The notes below the pieces were generated by a model. That model was not told where the DNA came from. It worked only from the letters and a program-made list of their open reading frames with translations, and searched no databases. Shown here in pieces: positions 38,459-52,496 of a stretch of 64,000 nt of DNA (position 1 is the stretch's first letter; each line of letters starts with the position of its first letter). This stretch comes from Adineta vaga (Eukaryota > Rotifera). The stretch spans positions 8,184,001-8,248,000 of the forward strand of contig CP075495.1 in assembly GCA_021613535.1 (NCBI GenBank), given 5' to 3'. Position numbers and translations under genes: made by a program.

Positions 38459-40927
38459 ATGGGTCAGTTTTTGGAAAAACCGAAGATCGAAAAACATAAT
38501 GATCGAGGTAAAAATGATGATATTCGTTATGGTCTTGGATCGATGCAAGGATGGCGGTATGTTGAAAAAACCCGAACAACTTTCTTTTGTATTATCTTCT
38601 CATCAATTTAGTGTGGATATGGAAGATGCACATGCCACTATACTTAAATTAGATGATAATCGTTGGTCTCGATGGTCTTATTTCGGTGTTTTCGATGGTC
38701 ATGCTGGATTTCGTACTGCTTTTAAAGCTTCGGAAAAACTTCATTCACGAATTGTAACCTCGTTAAATACATTAATAACTGATCCAAAATCGACATCACA
38801 TGTAACATCATCTCAACTCGATTTTCATAAATTTGAATCAACGATAAAAGATGCATATTTTAAATTTGATAATGATTGGAGAGAAGAAAATCGTAATGCA
38901 AATCCAGGTATGATTTGTTAGAAGGAAATTTTCAATGAATATATTTACTCTTTTGTTTATTTATTGTTAGACGATAAAAGTGGTTCAACAGCTATTTCTT
39001 GTTTAATTGATCCTGAACGAATTTATTTTTTAAATGTTGGTGATTCTCGTGGTATACTTGTATCAAATGAAGGTCGAATACTTCTTGCAACTAAAGATCA
39101 TAAACCAAATGATCAAGCTGAACGTCAACGTATTCAAGAAGCCGGTGGTACTGTTTTAATTCAACGTGTAAATGGTTCATTAGCTGTTTCACGTGCTCTT
39201 GGTGATTTTGAATATAAAAATAATTCAAATCGACGACCCGAACAACAACTTGTTTCACCCGAACCCGAGATAACTTCTCATTCAAGAAATTTATCAACTA
39301 ATAGTTCAAGTAAACAAGAAGAACAAGTTGCTTTTATTGTACTTGCTTGTGATGGAATTTGGGATGTAATGACTAATGAAGAATTAGCTGCCTATATACT
39401 TGGTCGAATGCATGTTACAGATGATCTTAGTGAAATTTGTAATTCAGTACTTGATATGTGTTTGTTTAAAGTTCGTTCAACAAAGTTCTTTTTCTTGATA
39501 TTGATATTGATTTTAATTGGATATTTCTAGGGTAGTAAAGATAATATGAGTGTTGTTATCATTGCATTTAAAAATGCACCAGCACCAGCTGCCGATTGGA
39601 AAGCTAAAGATGAACTATTAGACACTGAAATTAAAAAGAAAACAATGGGTATATAACAAAAGCAATTAATATATTCTTCTTAATTAAAAGAATTCATTTA
39701 CTTTTCTAGAACTTTTTAATCGTAATACAAATAAAACAAACTTAGATCCGAATACATTATGGCAACAAGTTGTTACATCTCTCAATGAACAACCAACTAT
39801 TCGTGATGCACTACCGATCGGTGGAGGATTCATATCAAAGTAAGAAAAATGATAGTTTTTTGCTTTCTAATTAAATTCATTTTTAAACACACATTCAATC
39901 TTCAATAGACGTTCAGTATTCGAAAATGCATTAGATTCAATGACTAAAGGAGCAAATGCACATGGCAATTCAAGTGGTGGGGTAAATATTATTCTACTTT
40001 TGTTTTTCGTAGCTTTTGATTCTCTATGGAAACAAATCTTTCGAAGATATCAGTATATATATATACATATCTTTCAGCGAAATACAACAACATCAACGCG
40101 GTATTATTATTAAAATTCTTTTACATAGTTTCGCCTTTTGGGTGTCGCTCTGTATGCATTATCTGATTCACATAATTATCTATTCGATACACGAAAAAAA
40201 TCATCATCATCTTGTTTTGTGTTTGTTTCTTCTGCAAACGTTTGCACCTACTTTTTTTTCACATTGATTTGATTTAATGATAGGAAAAGAGAATCAAATG
40301 AAGACCTGAACTTCTTCTTCTTCTTCTTCTTCTATTACACTCTGTTTTATGAGATATTGAGAACTTGTTTTTTTCTTTTCTCATTCTTTTAGTTTTTCAA
40401 AAATCTAATTCGTGAGTGAGCTAAATTAATTGCATTATATTTTCATTGCTATGCTGAATTGTGCCTTTAGGTGGTTGTTACAGTTATAATTGCTTTCTGA
40501 CGCCAAGAATTGACTTTTTGTTTCGTCTATCAATATAACTAATTAACGAATATATGATATTCTTCATTAGTTAAGCTAAGAATAGAATCGATTCTCACAA
40601 TACGCAGCGAAACATATTTATGCACTTGTTTACACATTTGTAAAATCACTTAATGCCTTATTGAGCAACATCTAACATATCTGTCTTAAAAATCTTCAAT
40701 TGCTGTTTTATAATTCATTCTATCTTATTCTCTCATATAATACATTAAAGTTTTTATAAAAAAAAAACAAACAAACTATTGAACCTTTTCGATTTTAGGC
40801 GCTAGTAAACATTGACGATAACGATGAACAAGATAATCATACTGATCAATCAACAGCAGCAACTAATTCTTCATCTACTGATATATCACCAACAACTGGC
40901 AACACACTTACTGCATTGACCCAATAG
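38459..40927 (+). CDS. PPM1A/B-like: PP2C Ser/Thr phosphatase, PPM1A/PPM1B-like
   Basis: Metal-dependent phosphatase that in animals dephosphorylates stress MAPK pathway and other kinases. Exons 38459-38556, 38612-38907, 38971-39470, 39531-39648, 39710-39839, 39909-39981, 40799-40927 sum to 447 aa. [13 protein letters not shown] parallels the PPM1A N-terminus, including the Gly-2 myristoylation position. Then come GWRVDMEDAH, the metal-binding [48 protein letters not shown] and the DNMSVV end of the catalytic fold. The C-terminal PPM1A/B-type helical extension is present ([23 protein letters not shown] region), then a Thr/Ser-rich tail. The last intron is 817 nt, far longer than the rest. The ATG lies three bases after a T-rich AG. 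Confidence 0.92.
39982..40798 (+). other. 817-nt intron of the PPM1 phosphatase gene
   Basis: Last intron, gtaaat to gattttag, phase 0. It is AT-rich with a (CTT)n stretch near 40310-40335. No coding element, terminal repeat or RNA motif is recognisable. It separates the conserved body from a 43-codon tail exon. Confidence 0.6.
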
Positions 40928-41354
40928 CTGTCATAGTTTTCTTTTTCTTTTTCAATCTATCTTTTTGCATTTTTTTTCTTTCTTTATTTCGATCGAAAAT
41001 TTTTGGATACATGTGTATTTTGTTTTACTTTTCTTTTTTCTAACACATGCGCTTATCTTCATTCACAAGATTTATTCGTTCGTTGATCACGCTACCATAC
41101 CTATATCCTGTTGTTTTGTCATATTCTTCTTCTTATTATTATTTTTCTTTCTTTCTTTCTTTCTTTTCTTTGTTGGTTGTTGTACGTTTAAAAACGGTTC
41201 AAAAGAGGGAAAAAAAACAAATAGATAAAGAGAAAAAAATTTTCTTCGACAAAAAATTGATGTTTCTCGCAGTAATTGGATAACTCTATGATAAATAAAT
41301 AAAAATGACGAACAGAAACGATAAGAAAATCAAACTATTTCTATTATTTTGTAG
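40928..41354. other. Intergenic region with pyrimidine-rich stretches
   Basis: 427 nt between PPM1 and COG5, both plus. Long T/C runs, including (TTTC)n at about 41146-41168. The hydrophobic frames there follow from this low complexity. The gtag at 41351-41354 abuts the COG5 ATG. Confidence 0.6.
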
Positions 41355-44300
41355 ATGGAATGTACAATTCTAAATGATGGTAATAAACATAGAATAAAGA
41401 ACAACACATGCTTGATCCTATTTCTATATTATTTAGAAGCATTCAAAGATTTTCTTGAGGATGATTTTGATATCAAATCATTTTCAGCAAATGTTTTACA
41501 AACAAAAATTGTTACAGATTATTTACAACATTTAAATGAATTAATACGATCACTTGATGGAGAAATAAAACAACAAGTAATACTACAAGAAAGATTAGAT
41601 TTGAATGAGAAATTCTAATTTTAGGTATCAACAAATGCACCCGTTCTTTTTCGACAAGCATCGTCCATTGGAACAATTGAAGATGTTTTAGAAAATATGC
41701 AAACAAGAATTAAATCATTGAAAACAACTGTTGACAGGTTTCTATAAAAGAACTTTAGACATAGAAGATTCTTCCGAAAAATAAATCTTAATATTTTGTT
41801 TGATTAGTATATCAACAAAAGTGACTGAACCGTACAATATTATCTTAAATCGAAAATATCAATTAACACGTCTTCAAGTAAATTCTTCTATCTTTCAATT
41901 CAGAATAAAATGATATTATTCGATCGTGTAGAATACATGTGATCTTCTTCGACGAATAAAAGGAATAATGCAACAAACAGCTAAATTACGAAAATTTATT
42001 TCATCTTCAAATACAGGTCAACAACAAATTGAATTAGTAAAAGCTTCTCAATGTTTAAGTGAACTAGGTATTGATCTTGTTTTGTATTTTTATACCTAAT
42101 TTTCATTGTAATTTTTCATCTAGATCATTTTACAGTTGATGCTGATTTTACTGGTATTGATATTGTTGAAAAAGATTTACAATTTGTTTTTAAAGCTCGA
42201 CATGATATTCATAATCAAGCTCAAGATGTTCTAGAAAATGGACTTAATCATTTGGTTTGTTCGAAGAAAACTTTGAGTTTCGGAAAAGTAAAATCATCTT
42301 TCTTTTATAGAATCCAGCTCAAATTGGTACAGCATTACAAGTTTTCTTTAATTTGGGTATTCTTTATGATTCAATACAATCAATTGAACAACGTTCGATA
42401 AAAAATTTTCAAAGTCAAGTTGTTGATTATCTTGATCTAAAACAATTGTCAAAAACTCGAGATCGTATGTATCTTCGAACATGAAAAACTTGTGTTTTTT
42501 TCGTAACAAAGTTTTTGTTTTTAATTTTAGCATCAAATCCAGGTCGAACAACAATGCCAAGTATTGGTAATACACCTCAATTTCGTGCATTATTATGGAC
42601 AAATATTGAGAAAATCTTGGATTTATTATATGTACATGTTGCCCAACTTTATAATCTTACACGTGTTTTAATTAAAAAGAAAGATCCAATTACACATGGA
42701 ACATTTATTGATGAATTAATCAAAGTATTTTCTTGAAAGAAAGAGACAAAGTAATGAATAGATATTTGTCTGAATTTAGCATGGTCATTCAGGTGATTTA
42801 GTTGGTAAATTTTGGATTAGTGCAATGAAAATATTACGAGAACAATTGCGAACATCAGTTGCAGGTAAGGAAATTATTGTAGATGAAGAAGAAAGAACTC
42901 GTTTGTTGTTTAGATTCGATACATTTAAAACAAGCATTGGAAGGAGAATATCCGAAATTATTAAAATTACAAAATGAAGTTATTAATCGTTTGAATCAAT
43001 TACAACCAGGTTTTAATGAAATTGAAATGGATAATATTAATGAAGAATCAAATAATTCCGAAGAAATTAATGAAAAACAAAAGTTTGTCGATTTTCTATA
43101 GTAATGAATATAAAGTTGTTTTCTTTAGAACAAATTTACAATTGAATGAATGTTTTGATATATTCGAACAATCTTATTTATCAATATCTTTATCACGTCT
43201 ATCAGATTTGATTAATCTCATGTTTAGTACGAGTACAATGAAATTATTACCAACGCAACAAGAAATAGAAAATCTTATTAAAGTTATTGTCAAGTAAGAT
43301 TTCATTTTCTCATACAAAGTCTCTATTCTTCTATTTCAAGTGAATTATCTGTAACAACTGTTAGTGAAGCATTAGTTAATAAAGTAGCACGAAATATTGC
43401 TAAAAGTATTCAATTATTTGCTGCTAAGTAAGTTTTATTAATTCTAATCTATAAATCTAATTATTTCTATTCTATATAGATGCGAACAATCAGTAAGTAT
43501 TGACTGAAAACTTTCAAATAGTTTTATTATTTTCTTGACAGATTTGTACAGATAGTGAAGGTAGTCAAGTAGTATCAGCACCAACACCTGCTCAAATACG
43601 AAATATTTCTGCAATTAATATTCTATACAATTTCTGTACAATGATTAACAAAGTTTGATTTTATCTTCAATTGAAATTAAAAGAAAAGAACTTCATAAAT
43701 CGATTTAGATGCTTTCTGATCAACAAAATCTTTCATCGACGGCAATAACACGTATAACTGATGCTTTACAAGTATAAAGAGATAACATGGAAATATTGTT
43801 TTTCAATGTATTCATTTATTTAGTGTGTTCATTCATTGATGAATACGGCTATTCATCCGTTTCTCAGTTCAGTTGCGGATTGTATTGAAGCTATACTTGT
43901 CACTATGCACAATGAAGATTTCTCTCAGTATATTGAACGTTAGATTTGTTAATTATCTTGTCAGTATTTATTCTTTTTCTAGAACAGCATCAAGTCGATC
44001 AGATTCTCAAAGTTCATTATATATGAAAGAATTACAAGAATTTATCTTTCGTATCCAAAAAAATTATTTCACCGAATTTCAATGTAAAGACTTTATGTAT
44101 GAAAAGTAAGTCTATTGAATTCTGTATTAATCATTTCGAATTAAAATATTTCTATGATAGTCTTGCACCTATTGCTTGTCGAGCAATTATTCTCTTTATT
44201 GAACATGTTAGTCTGGTTCGACCGTTAGGTGAAGGTGGTATGTTACGTTTAGTGGTCGATTTTGCACAAATTGAATTGGCATTATCACCATTTTGTCGTC

Positions 44301-44780
44301 GATTAATTGATTTAGGAAAACATTATAAAATTCTCAAAGCATTTCGTTCGCTTTTAATTTTAAATACTGAAGATTTTCAAAATAATTCGGCTGTTGGTGA
44401 TGTGGTTCCATATGATGTTGTACTTCATCATCTATTTTCACGTGCACCTGCTGATATACGTTCACCACATCAAGTATAATTTCAATGAAAATATTCATTT
44501 CTCATCAGGAAATATCAACGATTATCTTTTAGGTTATGGGTTGGTCAATTACACGTTATATGCAATGGTTAGATGAACATCCAAATATGAATGATCGTTT
44601 AACAATGATTAAGTATGTCGAAGAAAGAGTTTTGAATTGAGTAATTATTATATCATTTATTTTAGAGGAACATTAGAGACCTACGTACAAACGGTTCGAT
44701 ATCATCAACAAAAAGAATTCGCACCTATTTATGTGATTATTCTGAATATTTTGGAAAAGGGTTTAGCAACTACTGCTTAG
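41355..44780 (+). CDS. COG5: Conserved oligomeric Golgi complex subunit 5
   Basis: Subunit of the COG tethering complex in intra-Golgi retrograde traffic. Multi-exon, plus strand. First exon 41355-41379 (MECTILND) joins to [19 protein letters not shown], the conserved COG5 N-terminus, followed by a helical rod ([15 protein letters not shown]). Family landmarks continue in order: [115 protein letters not shown], then [40 protein letters not shown] and a last exon ending EKGLATTA. No gap or break was noticed. The AG immediately before the ATG is a candidate spliced-leader acceptor. Confidence 0.92.
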
Positions 44781-45633
44781 AACAATTCTTTTTATTTGTT
44801 TTTATGAATAACATTGTGATATCAATAAAAAAATTCGGCTTAAGGGAATATATGATTAATGGTTAGAGGATTAAGAAAGAGAGAATAAAACAGATGCAAT
44901 ACGATGATTGAATATCTTTTCAAATTTTGTTATACGAATAATTAATTATTCCGAAATTGATATTCGAAGAATTTTAGTTGCATATTTTATATTATTCTTG
45001 CAGATCTTATACATAGAAATCGATACTACAAAGGATTTTCTTAAGTATATACTTTATTTTGAACAATAAGGTAAATATAGAATATCATCTGATTGATGAA
45101 TGCTTTTTCTTTTCTTCATTTTTTTCTTACTTTTGTACCGAGATCATTGAATTACGAAATGTTTCTTCATTCTGCCAAGTAGCATGCTTTTCGGTTAGAA
45201 AACCTATATTTTGATAGAATCTCTGTTCGATAATAATTGAAATGGTACATGTCAGACTTCTAGAGAGGAAAGATTGACAAATTGTTTTCCCTATGTTAAT
45301 ACATGACCAGCTATGAATAAACTCGTCTAACTAAAAACGTACTAAGCTTTTTATCAATTTCCTTGTCTTGCTAATACAATAATCTTTACTTGGCCTTTTC
45401 ATTTCTCTTTCTTTCATATTATTTATCAAATATTTTTCTTCAGTTTTATTTACTGACATTTTCATGGCTTAATCATACCGCTTATATTTATTTTTCTGTC
45501 TTTAGAGAAACGAAGAAGTAATGTTTTAGACCGAACGCAGAATTACGATGACTAATTGAGTATATAACATAAGGTATGCTTTATAAATGTTTGGAAGAGT
45601 GAAAAGTGGAAAGTAAATACGTTTTTATAAGTA
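44781..45633. other. Intergenic region, no gene seen
   Basis: About 850 nt between COG5 and the amine oxidase, both plus. AATAAA near 44824 may be the COG5 poly(A) signal. Nothing else seen. Confidence 0.6.
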
Positions 45634-47661
<2,028 letters not shown>

Positions 47662-47812
47662 ATAAATAAAGAAATAAAGAAAGAAGAACAAAAAGATTTC
47701 ATTTCATTTTATTTCTTTTTTTCTCGTATATCATCAAAATAAAACATTATTATTGAATTATGTTCCTTGAAAGAAATCGTTCAAATAATTGTTTACGTTT
47801 TTCAACGGCTAG

Positions 47813-48235
47813 TCAACCCGATGCACTTTTACAACCAATAAAACCATTACAAAAGAAACGTTTTTGTATACCATGAGCTTCATTCGATAATTCATGATTT
47901 TCATCATCAGTAAATTGATTATCTGTATAACTTTGATGAATAACATCAACGACATGTCGACAAGCTTCAGCATTTGATGAACCAAAATATCCAACTAAAC
48001 ATAAACGATTAAGTGATTCACGTAATTGATTAAGTAATTTCATTCGTTCATGAGTGTTTGGTTCGTTAGCGATATTGTTCATTGTATGAAGATAACCATT
48101 ATGTGGATGTTGAAAGTCATCAATGTTTTCATCGATCATATGATTTGTTGCTTCCGAATGAATTGGTGTTCCATGTAAATGTTGAAAGAAGATGATGGAA
48201 ATCATCATGGATATTAATGACCAATGAAACGACAT
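47813..48235 (-). CDS. Neuropeptide precursor with CCAP-like cyclic peptide
   Basis: Single exon, 140 aa. A signal peptide (MSFHWSLISMMISIIFFQHLHG) is followed by an acidic spacer, a segment with two cysteines (NRLCLVGYFGSSNAEACRHV), and at the very C-terminus QKR then FFCNGFIGCKSASG and stop. The Lys-Arg site would release a 14-residue peptide whose last Gly can donate an amide. The CNGFIGC ring has the same C-x5-C spacing as crustacean cardioactive peptide, PFCNAFTGC-amide, and matches it at F, C, N, F, G and C (six of nine positions). It differs by having KSAS after the second Cys instead of ending there. Assignment as CCAP-like is by motif; the receptor is unknown. Confidence 0.78.
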   Translation of the reverse strand: MSFHWSLISMMISIIFFQHLHGTPIHSEATNHMIDENIDDFQHPHNGYLHTMNNIANEPNTHERMKLLNQLRESLNRLCLVGYFGSSNAEACRHVVDVIHQSYTDNQFTDDENHELSNEAHGIQKRFFCNGFIGCKSASG

Positions 48236-49062
48236 TAGAATTCTTGATATATGTTAATGGAAAAAACAGAAAAGAAGATAGAAAGGTAGTGTCTAGATGA
48301 GAAACTTTTCAAATATGACAGGAGAAGATATGAATTGAGGAAGTTTCTTATATGATTGTTCTTCTTTTTCTTTTCTCTTCTCTTTTTCTCTTTTTGTCCT
48401 TGTTCAAAATTATTTTATTCATCTGCTTAACGATCTTATAACCGCAGGCAATCTATTCCAAAGCGATCAGTTCGTCTATCGCAATGATTTTCAACATCAA
48501 TTATCTATAGAATCGTCAAAGTACTTTCTCTATACAATTTGTAGTCTTCTAGTCTCAAACGCCTCCACATAACAATGATAAATTGAAAGGCTATTTACTG
48601 CTTCATAATAATAGTTAAAGAAGATTGACAGATTCCGTATTCTTTTCTTTTTATTTACGCAAGCAAAATTTCTAAAACACCAAAATGACATTTGCAAGAA
48701 GAAGGCTCTTAGTGATTTCCGTTTGTCTACCATTGTTAATATCTGAAAATAACATAAAACATTTCAAAAAAAAAACCAACATAAATCGTTTCAATTATGA
48801 ATAAAACAACTTCGACATATGCGTTTTCAAGCTGAATATATATTTCTTACTCTAATGTCCTTTGAACAATACCTGGAAAAAAAATTGATTCACCTGTACA
48901 ATGTCTCAAGACAATATTACATTTGATTTCTTTTTCTTTATGACCTTTTAATATGTTCGATGTATCATTAACTTCAATTATAGATGTTTCGGTACAAATA
49001 ATGATATATGTATAGGTCTATATTCGTTTTTTTTCCTCTTTCATTTTTAATAATATAAAACG
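48236..49062. other. Divergent intergenic region, no gene seen
   Basis: Spacer between the neuropeptide gene (minus) and the stanniocalcin-like gene (plus). The 67-codon minus frame at 48530-48733 has no support. Confidence 0.6.
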
Positions 49063-49813
49063 ATGCAACTATTTTTTACTTTTTATTTTATTGCTCTTCT
49101 TTGTATTACTCTTTACTATCCTATTCAAGCACGAACTATTCACGATCAGAAAACATCACTGAATCTTTGTCAGCAGTTTTTAAATCTGACTGATTGTTAT
49201 TATTTTTCTTGCCTTGATTCGGTCCATCAATGTGGACGAGATAATATTCTTGTACAATTTTCTTATCGATTTTGTAAGTAAATTTATTCTATAATTAGAA
49301 ATATATATCAAATTTCAATTAGGCGAAGCTGTACTAGAACGAGTGTATAAATCTTTAACTTCATCAGGTAAACAATGGTCACGAAGATCACAAATATGTT
49401 TAATGGAAGAATTAAATCATTTCTCTATAAATTCTCCATCATCTACATGTACCGATATTGATCGATTTGTACTTGATAAGTATCCAATCTGTTTAACTCA
49501 ATCACATGCTTCTTTTTCTATCTGTTCTATAATGTGTGATAATCTTGCGATATTTTTGGAAATTTTTAATGACTGGAATTTATCGAATCCAAATTTAAAA
49601 CGTCTTTTTCTGAAAATAAGCCATCTATGTCAAGAACAACCACAAATAGAAAATGCTATTGATATCAATCGATCGAATATTCCTATGATACTATGGTCTT
49701 TATGTTTAGACTCATCAAAAACTCAATTTCGAAATTTTCATCCAAATGAAATTATGATTCGCAATTATGAACGTTCGGGATTATTTGCTAATTTTCATGT
49801 TGAGGAACATTGA
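49063..49813 (+). CDS. Secreted cysteine-rich protein, stanniocalcin-like
   Basis: Two exons, 49063-49273 and 49323-49813, 233 aa. A signal peptide (MQLFFTFYFIALLCITLYY, ending near QA) is followed by about 12 cysteines in the secreted part: CQQF, DCYYFSCLD, QCGRDN, YRFCEAV, QICLMEEL, STCTD, PICLTQ, SICSIMCDN and further on. The stretch from RFCEAV to QICL has the C-x24-C spacing and the GK..S..C pattern of stanniocalcin (C-x23-C, GK....SLKC), as does the YFSCLD...CG start (GCGAFACLE). Stanniocalcins are secreted glycoprotein hormones tied to calcium and phosphate handling. The resemblance is by eye only; secretion and the Cys-rich fold are firm. Confidence 0.6.
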
Positions 49814-49953
49814 AGAGACAGAGAGAAAAAAATACAACTGAATTTCATTTTTTTTGTTTTCATGTATTTTCAAACGGAAAATATAAATGTTTACAACAGC
49901 ACCAAAAGAAACGATTGAACATTTTTCAGTTAATAATGTTTCGATGATTCAGA

Positions 49954-51846
49954 TTAATCCCAATCTTCATCTGGACGATGATGAATACGTTGATAAATTG
50001 TTGGACAAGATCGATTACATGATGAAATCTGACGTGGTTCGAAAAGAACTAATTGTGCTGATAGCTTTTCATTATCGGAAGTACGTGTTGTTGTTGTTGT
50101 TGTCTCATGTTGATCCGTTCGATTATTAAATGGTATAGCTAATGGATTTAAATTTGAATCGAAATTCTTTCCTAAGAAATAGATATTGAGTTCAATGAGA
50201 AAGACAACATTTTGTTATGACATACGAATGGCATGAGTTCGTTGATGATCATATTTTTTTGTTTTTATCACATTCTTATCTTTTTCAAATGAATTTTCAT
50301 GTGAGCTTGCATCTGATGATGATGATGATGATGATAAGATTACATTTGATAATAAAAATTTTCCTTTCTTAATCTTTTTATATTGATCTTTTTTACCTGA
50401 CCAATAAGCTTCTTGTTGTAATGATAGACTTCCATGATAAGTTACTTTTATGTAAGGTAATAATGTCGAAGAATTATAATCACAATATGTATAATACAAA
50501 TAAGCCATTAATGAAACATAATATTCAGCTAAATCTCGAACCTATAATTCATCGAATAGAATCTATAGAAAAACAAATCTAATTTAACGATTAACTTACA
50601 TGAGCCATAGCGCAGTATTTATTTTCAAGTATACCATGATAATCACATGCACGAGAATGTAGAACTGGTTGTTGAGGAGTTTTTCTAAATAGAAGAAAAA
50701 ATGTTCTTCTCACCATTACTTATAGTTCAATACGAACTCCATTAAAACTCCCAGATTACATTTGAATTGAACTCGATTATAATAATTTTCATAGATAACA
50801 GCAATTAATGCTTCAATTGGATATAATGTATAATCATCCATACGATCTCGTGTTGATGGTTGATCATAGATCCAATCAAGTGCAGCTTTTGTTGACCAAA
50901 ACGATTCCATTGTACAAAACATTGGCATTGGTTCATGATCAATTTGATTACGAAAATCACATAATGAACCAAGCATTTCATTCAAATCATCTAATAATTG
51001 ATTATAATCTTGTGTACCAATCTTTTCGTATGGTGTACATGGTAAACCTAAGTGACAAAAAAGTCAGATGACTAATTAATAATAAGAATTTCTTTATCCG
51101 TTTCAATTGCATATATGTCAAGTATCTTTCTTTTTCGAACTCGCATATGATAATTTTATGTCGCAGAACATTCTGATAAGGACATACTTGGATAACATAT
51201 GCAATTCATTTTTGGACAAATGTCATATTACTGTTTCCTTTTCGAAATTATTTTATTGAACGTTCTCCAACTCAATTAACTTTTATATGTTCTGTTCTCT
51301 TCTCTTCGAGTATAACTTGGTAAGAAAAAAAATGTGTAAATTTATATTCAAACCATGAGTTCGTCTTGAATGTTCAAGAATATCTGCTTGATAACCAGTC
51401 GGTAATTGATCTCCTGGATGAATAAAATCATGAAAATCATCGGTTATTGAACAGATACGTTTATGTAAATTCGAATGTCTTTCATAATGTTGATTAACTT
51501 TCTTAGATAGATTTATTGATCGAATATTAGTCGTATTTCCATATAATTGTGGCCAAAAAGTTGTTTCAACAAGAGAAATTTCTGCTGGGATAGCAAAATG
51601 ATCGATATGACAATAAGTATTAATATGTAATAGATAAACTGGACAAAATGGCCAACAACGATGAGCTAATTGTTCTTGAATTTGTGTACAACTTTCAAGA
51701 AATAATTGATTATATTGATTCGTATCATGATAGGATGGACTAGTTATTGATGGTTGAAGTGGAGAAATAGTTGACGATAGAACAGGAAATAGAATACGTT
51801 TAAATTCATCATCGAGATCATTGTCAATATGTAATGATGATTGCAT
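49954..51846 (-). CDS. Unrecognised 479-aa protein
   Basis: Five minus-strand exons, 51354-51846, 50720-51047, 50600-50684, 50226-50541, 49954-50171, join in phase to 479 aa, which makes the gene model strong. Contains CWPFCPVYLLHINTYCHIDH, VETTFWPQLYG, ALDWIYDQPSTRDRMDDYTL, ACDYHGILENKYCAMAHVRD, YYVSLMAYLYYTYCDYN, then a poly-Ser run (from a GAT repeat at about 50314-50334) and a basic, Thr-rich end closing in HHRPDEDWD. No signal peptide or clear membrane helix. An upstream frame (from 52037) overlaps in another phase and could not be joined. I do not recognise the family. Its last exon lies opposite an 80-codon plus frame, which is a shadow. Confidence 0.75.
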
Positions 51847-52496
51847 TTTTTCACGGAAATTTTCTCTTGAAAAGATGTTCGAAATATTAAATTATAAATT
51901 GTAGTACGATAAGCATTCATTCGTTCCATTCGTAGGATGATATTTTTTCGTGTGATGTCGCTGAAAGACGATTCGATTTTTCGTTTTTCTTCATGGATAA
52001 TAGTACTATTCAGGTTCGCTTTTTCTCGTGAACGCACATCGAGTCGAGATGTAACTGTTATTAATTAAGCTGTTTAATGAAATTTATATTTATTCGATCA
52101 ATCTTGACCTCGCAAAGCGGAACAGAAAAAATTAATAGTATCGATAATCAAATTATATTTTCGTACAAAAACATATACAAAGGAATAAACATGAAACATA
52201 ATATTGTGTATAAAATCAACGATAATGATCGTAGATTATTCAAGTATGAATTTTACTTTTCGTAAAAGAAAAAGTCAATGAATTATGTCGAAAGACCAAT
52301 GAAACTATAGTATTATTTTTTATTTTTATTTTAGTCAAGCATCCTTGCTTAGCAATGACTGTCGCGGTCACGGTTGAATGCTCATCACGTTGTGACTCTC
52401 TTTTCTCTCCGTCTGTTCTATATAAATCAACCACTCATTTACTCATTATTTATTGACCGTTGTATACATACACCGATTAATATTATTTAAGAAATA
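51847..52496. other. Divergent intergenic region, no gene firmly seen
   Basis: 650 nt between the 479-aa gene (minus) and Na,K-ATPase beta (plus). A 97-codon minus frame starts at 52037 (MRSREKANLNSTIIH) and might be an unspliced 5' part of the neighbouring gene, but the phases do not match. Confidence 0.45.

Noticed and set aside
40965-41283. Phe/Ser-rich plus frames between PPM1 and COG5
   Set aside because: They arise from TTTC and T-rich low-complexity DNA.
49887-50129. 80-codon plus frame after the stanniocalcin-like gene
   Set aside because: Antisense to the last exon of the 479-aa gene, whose exons join in phase.
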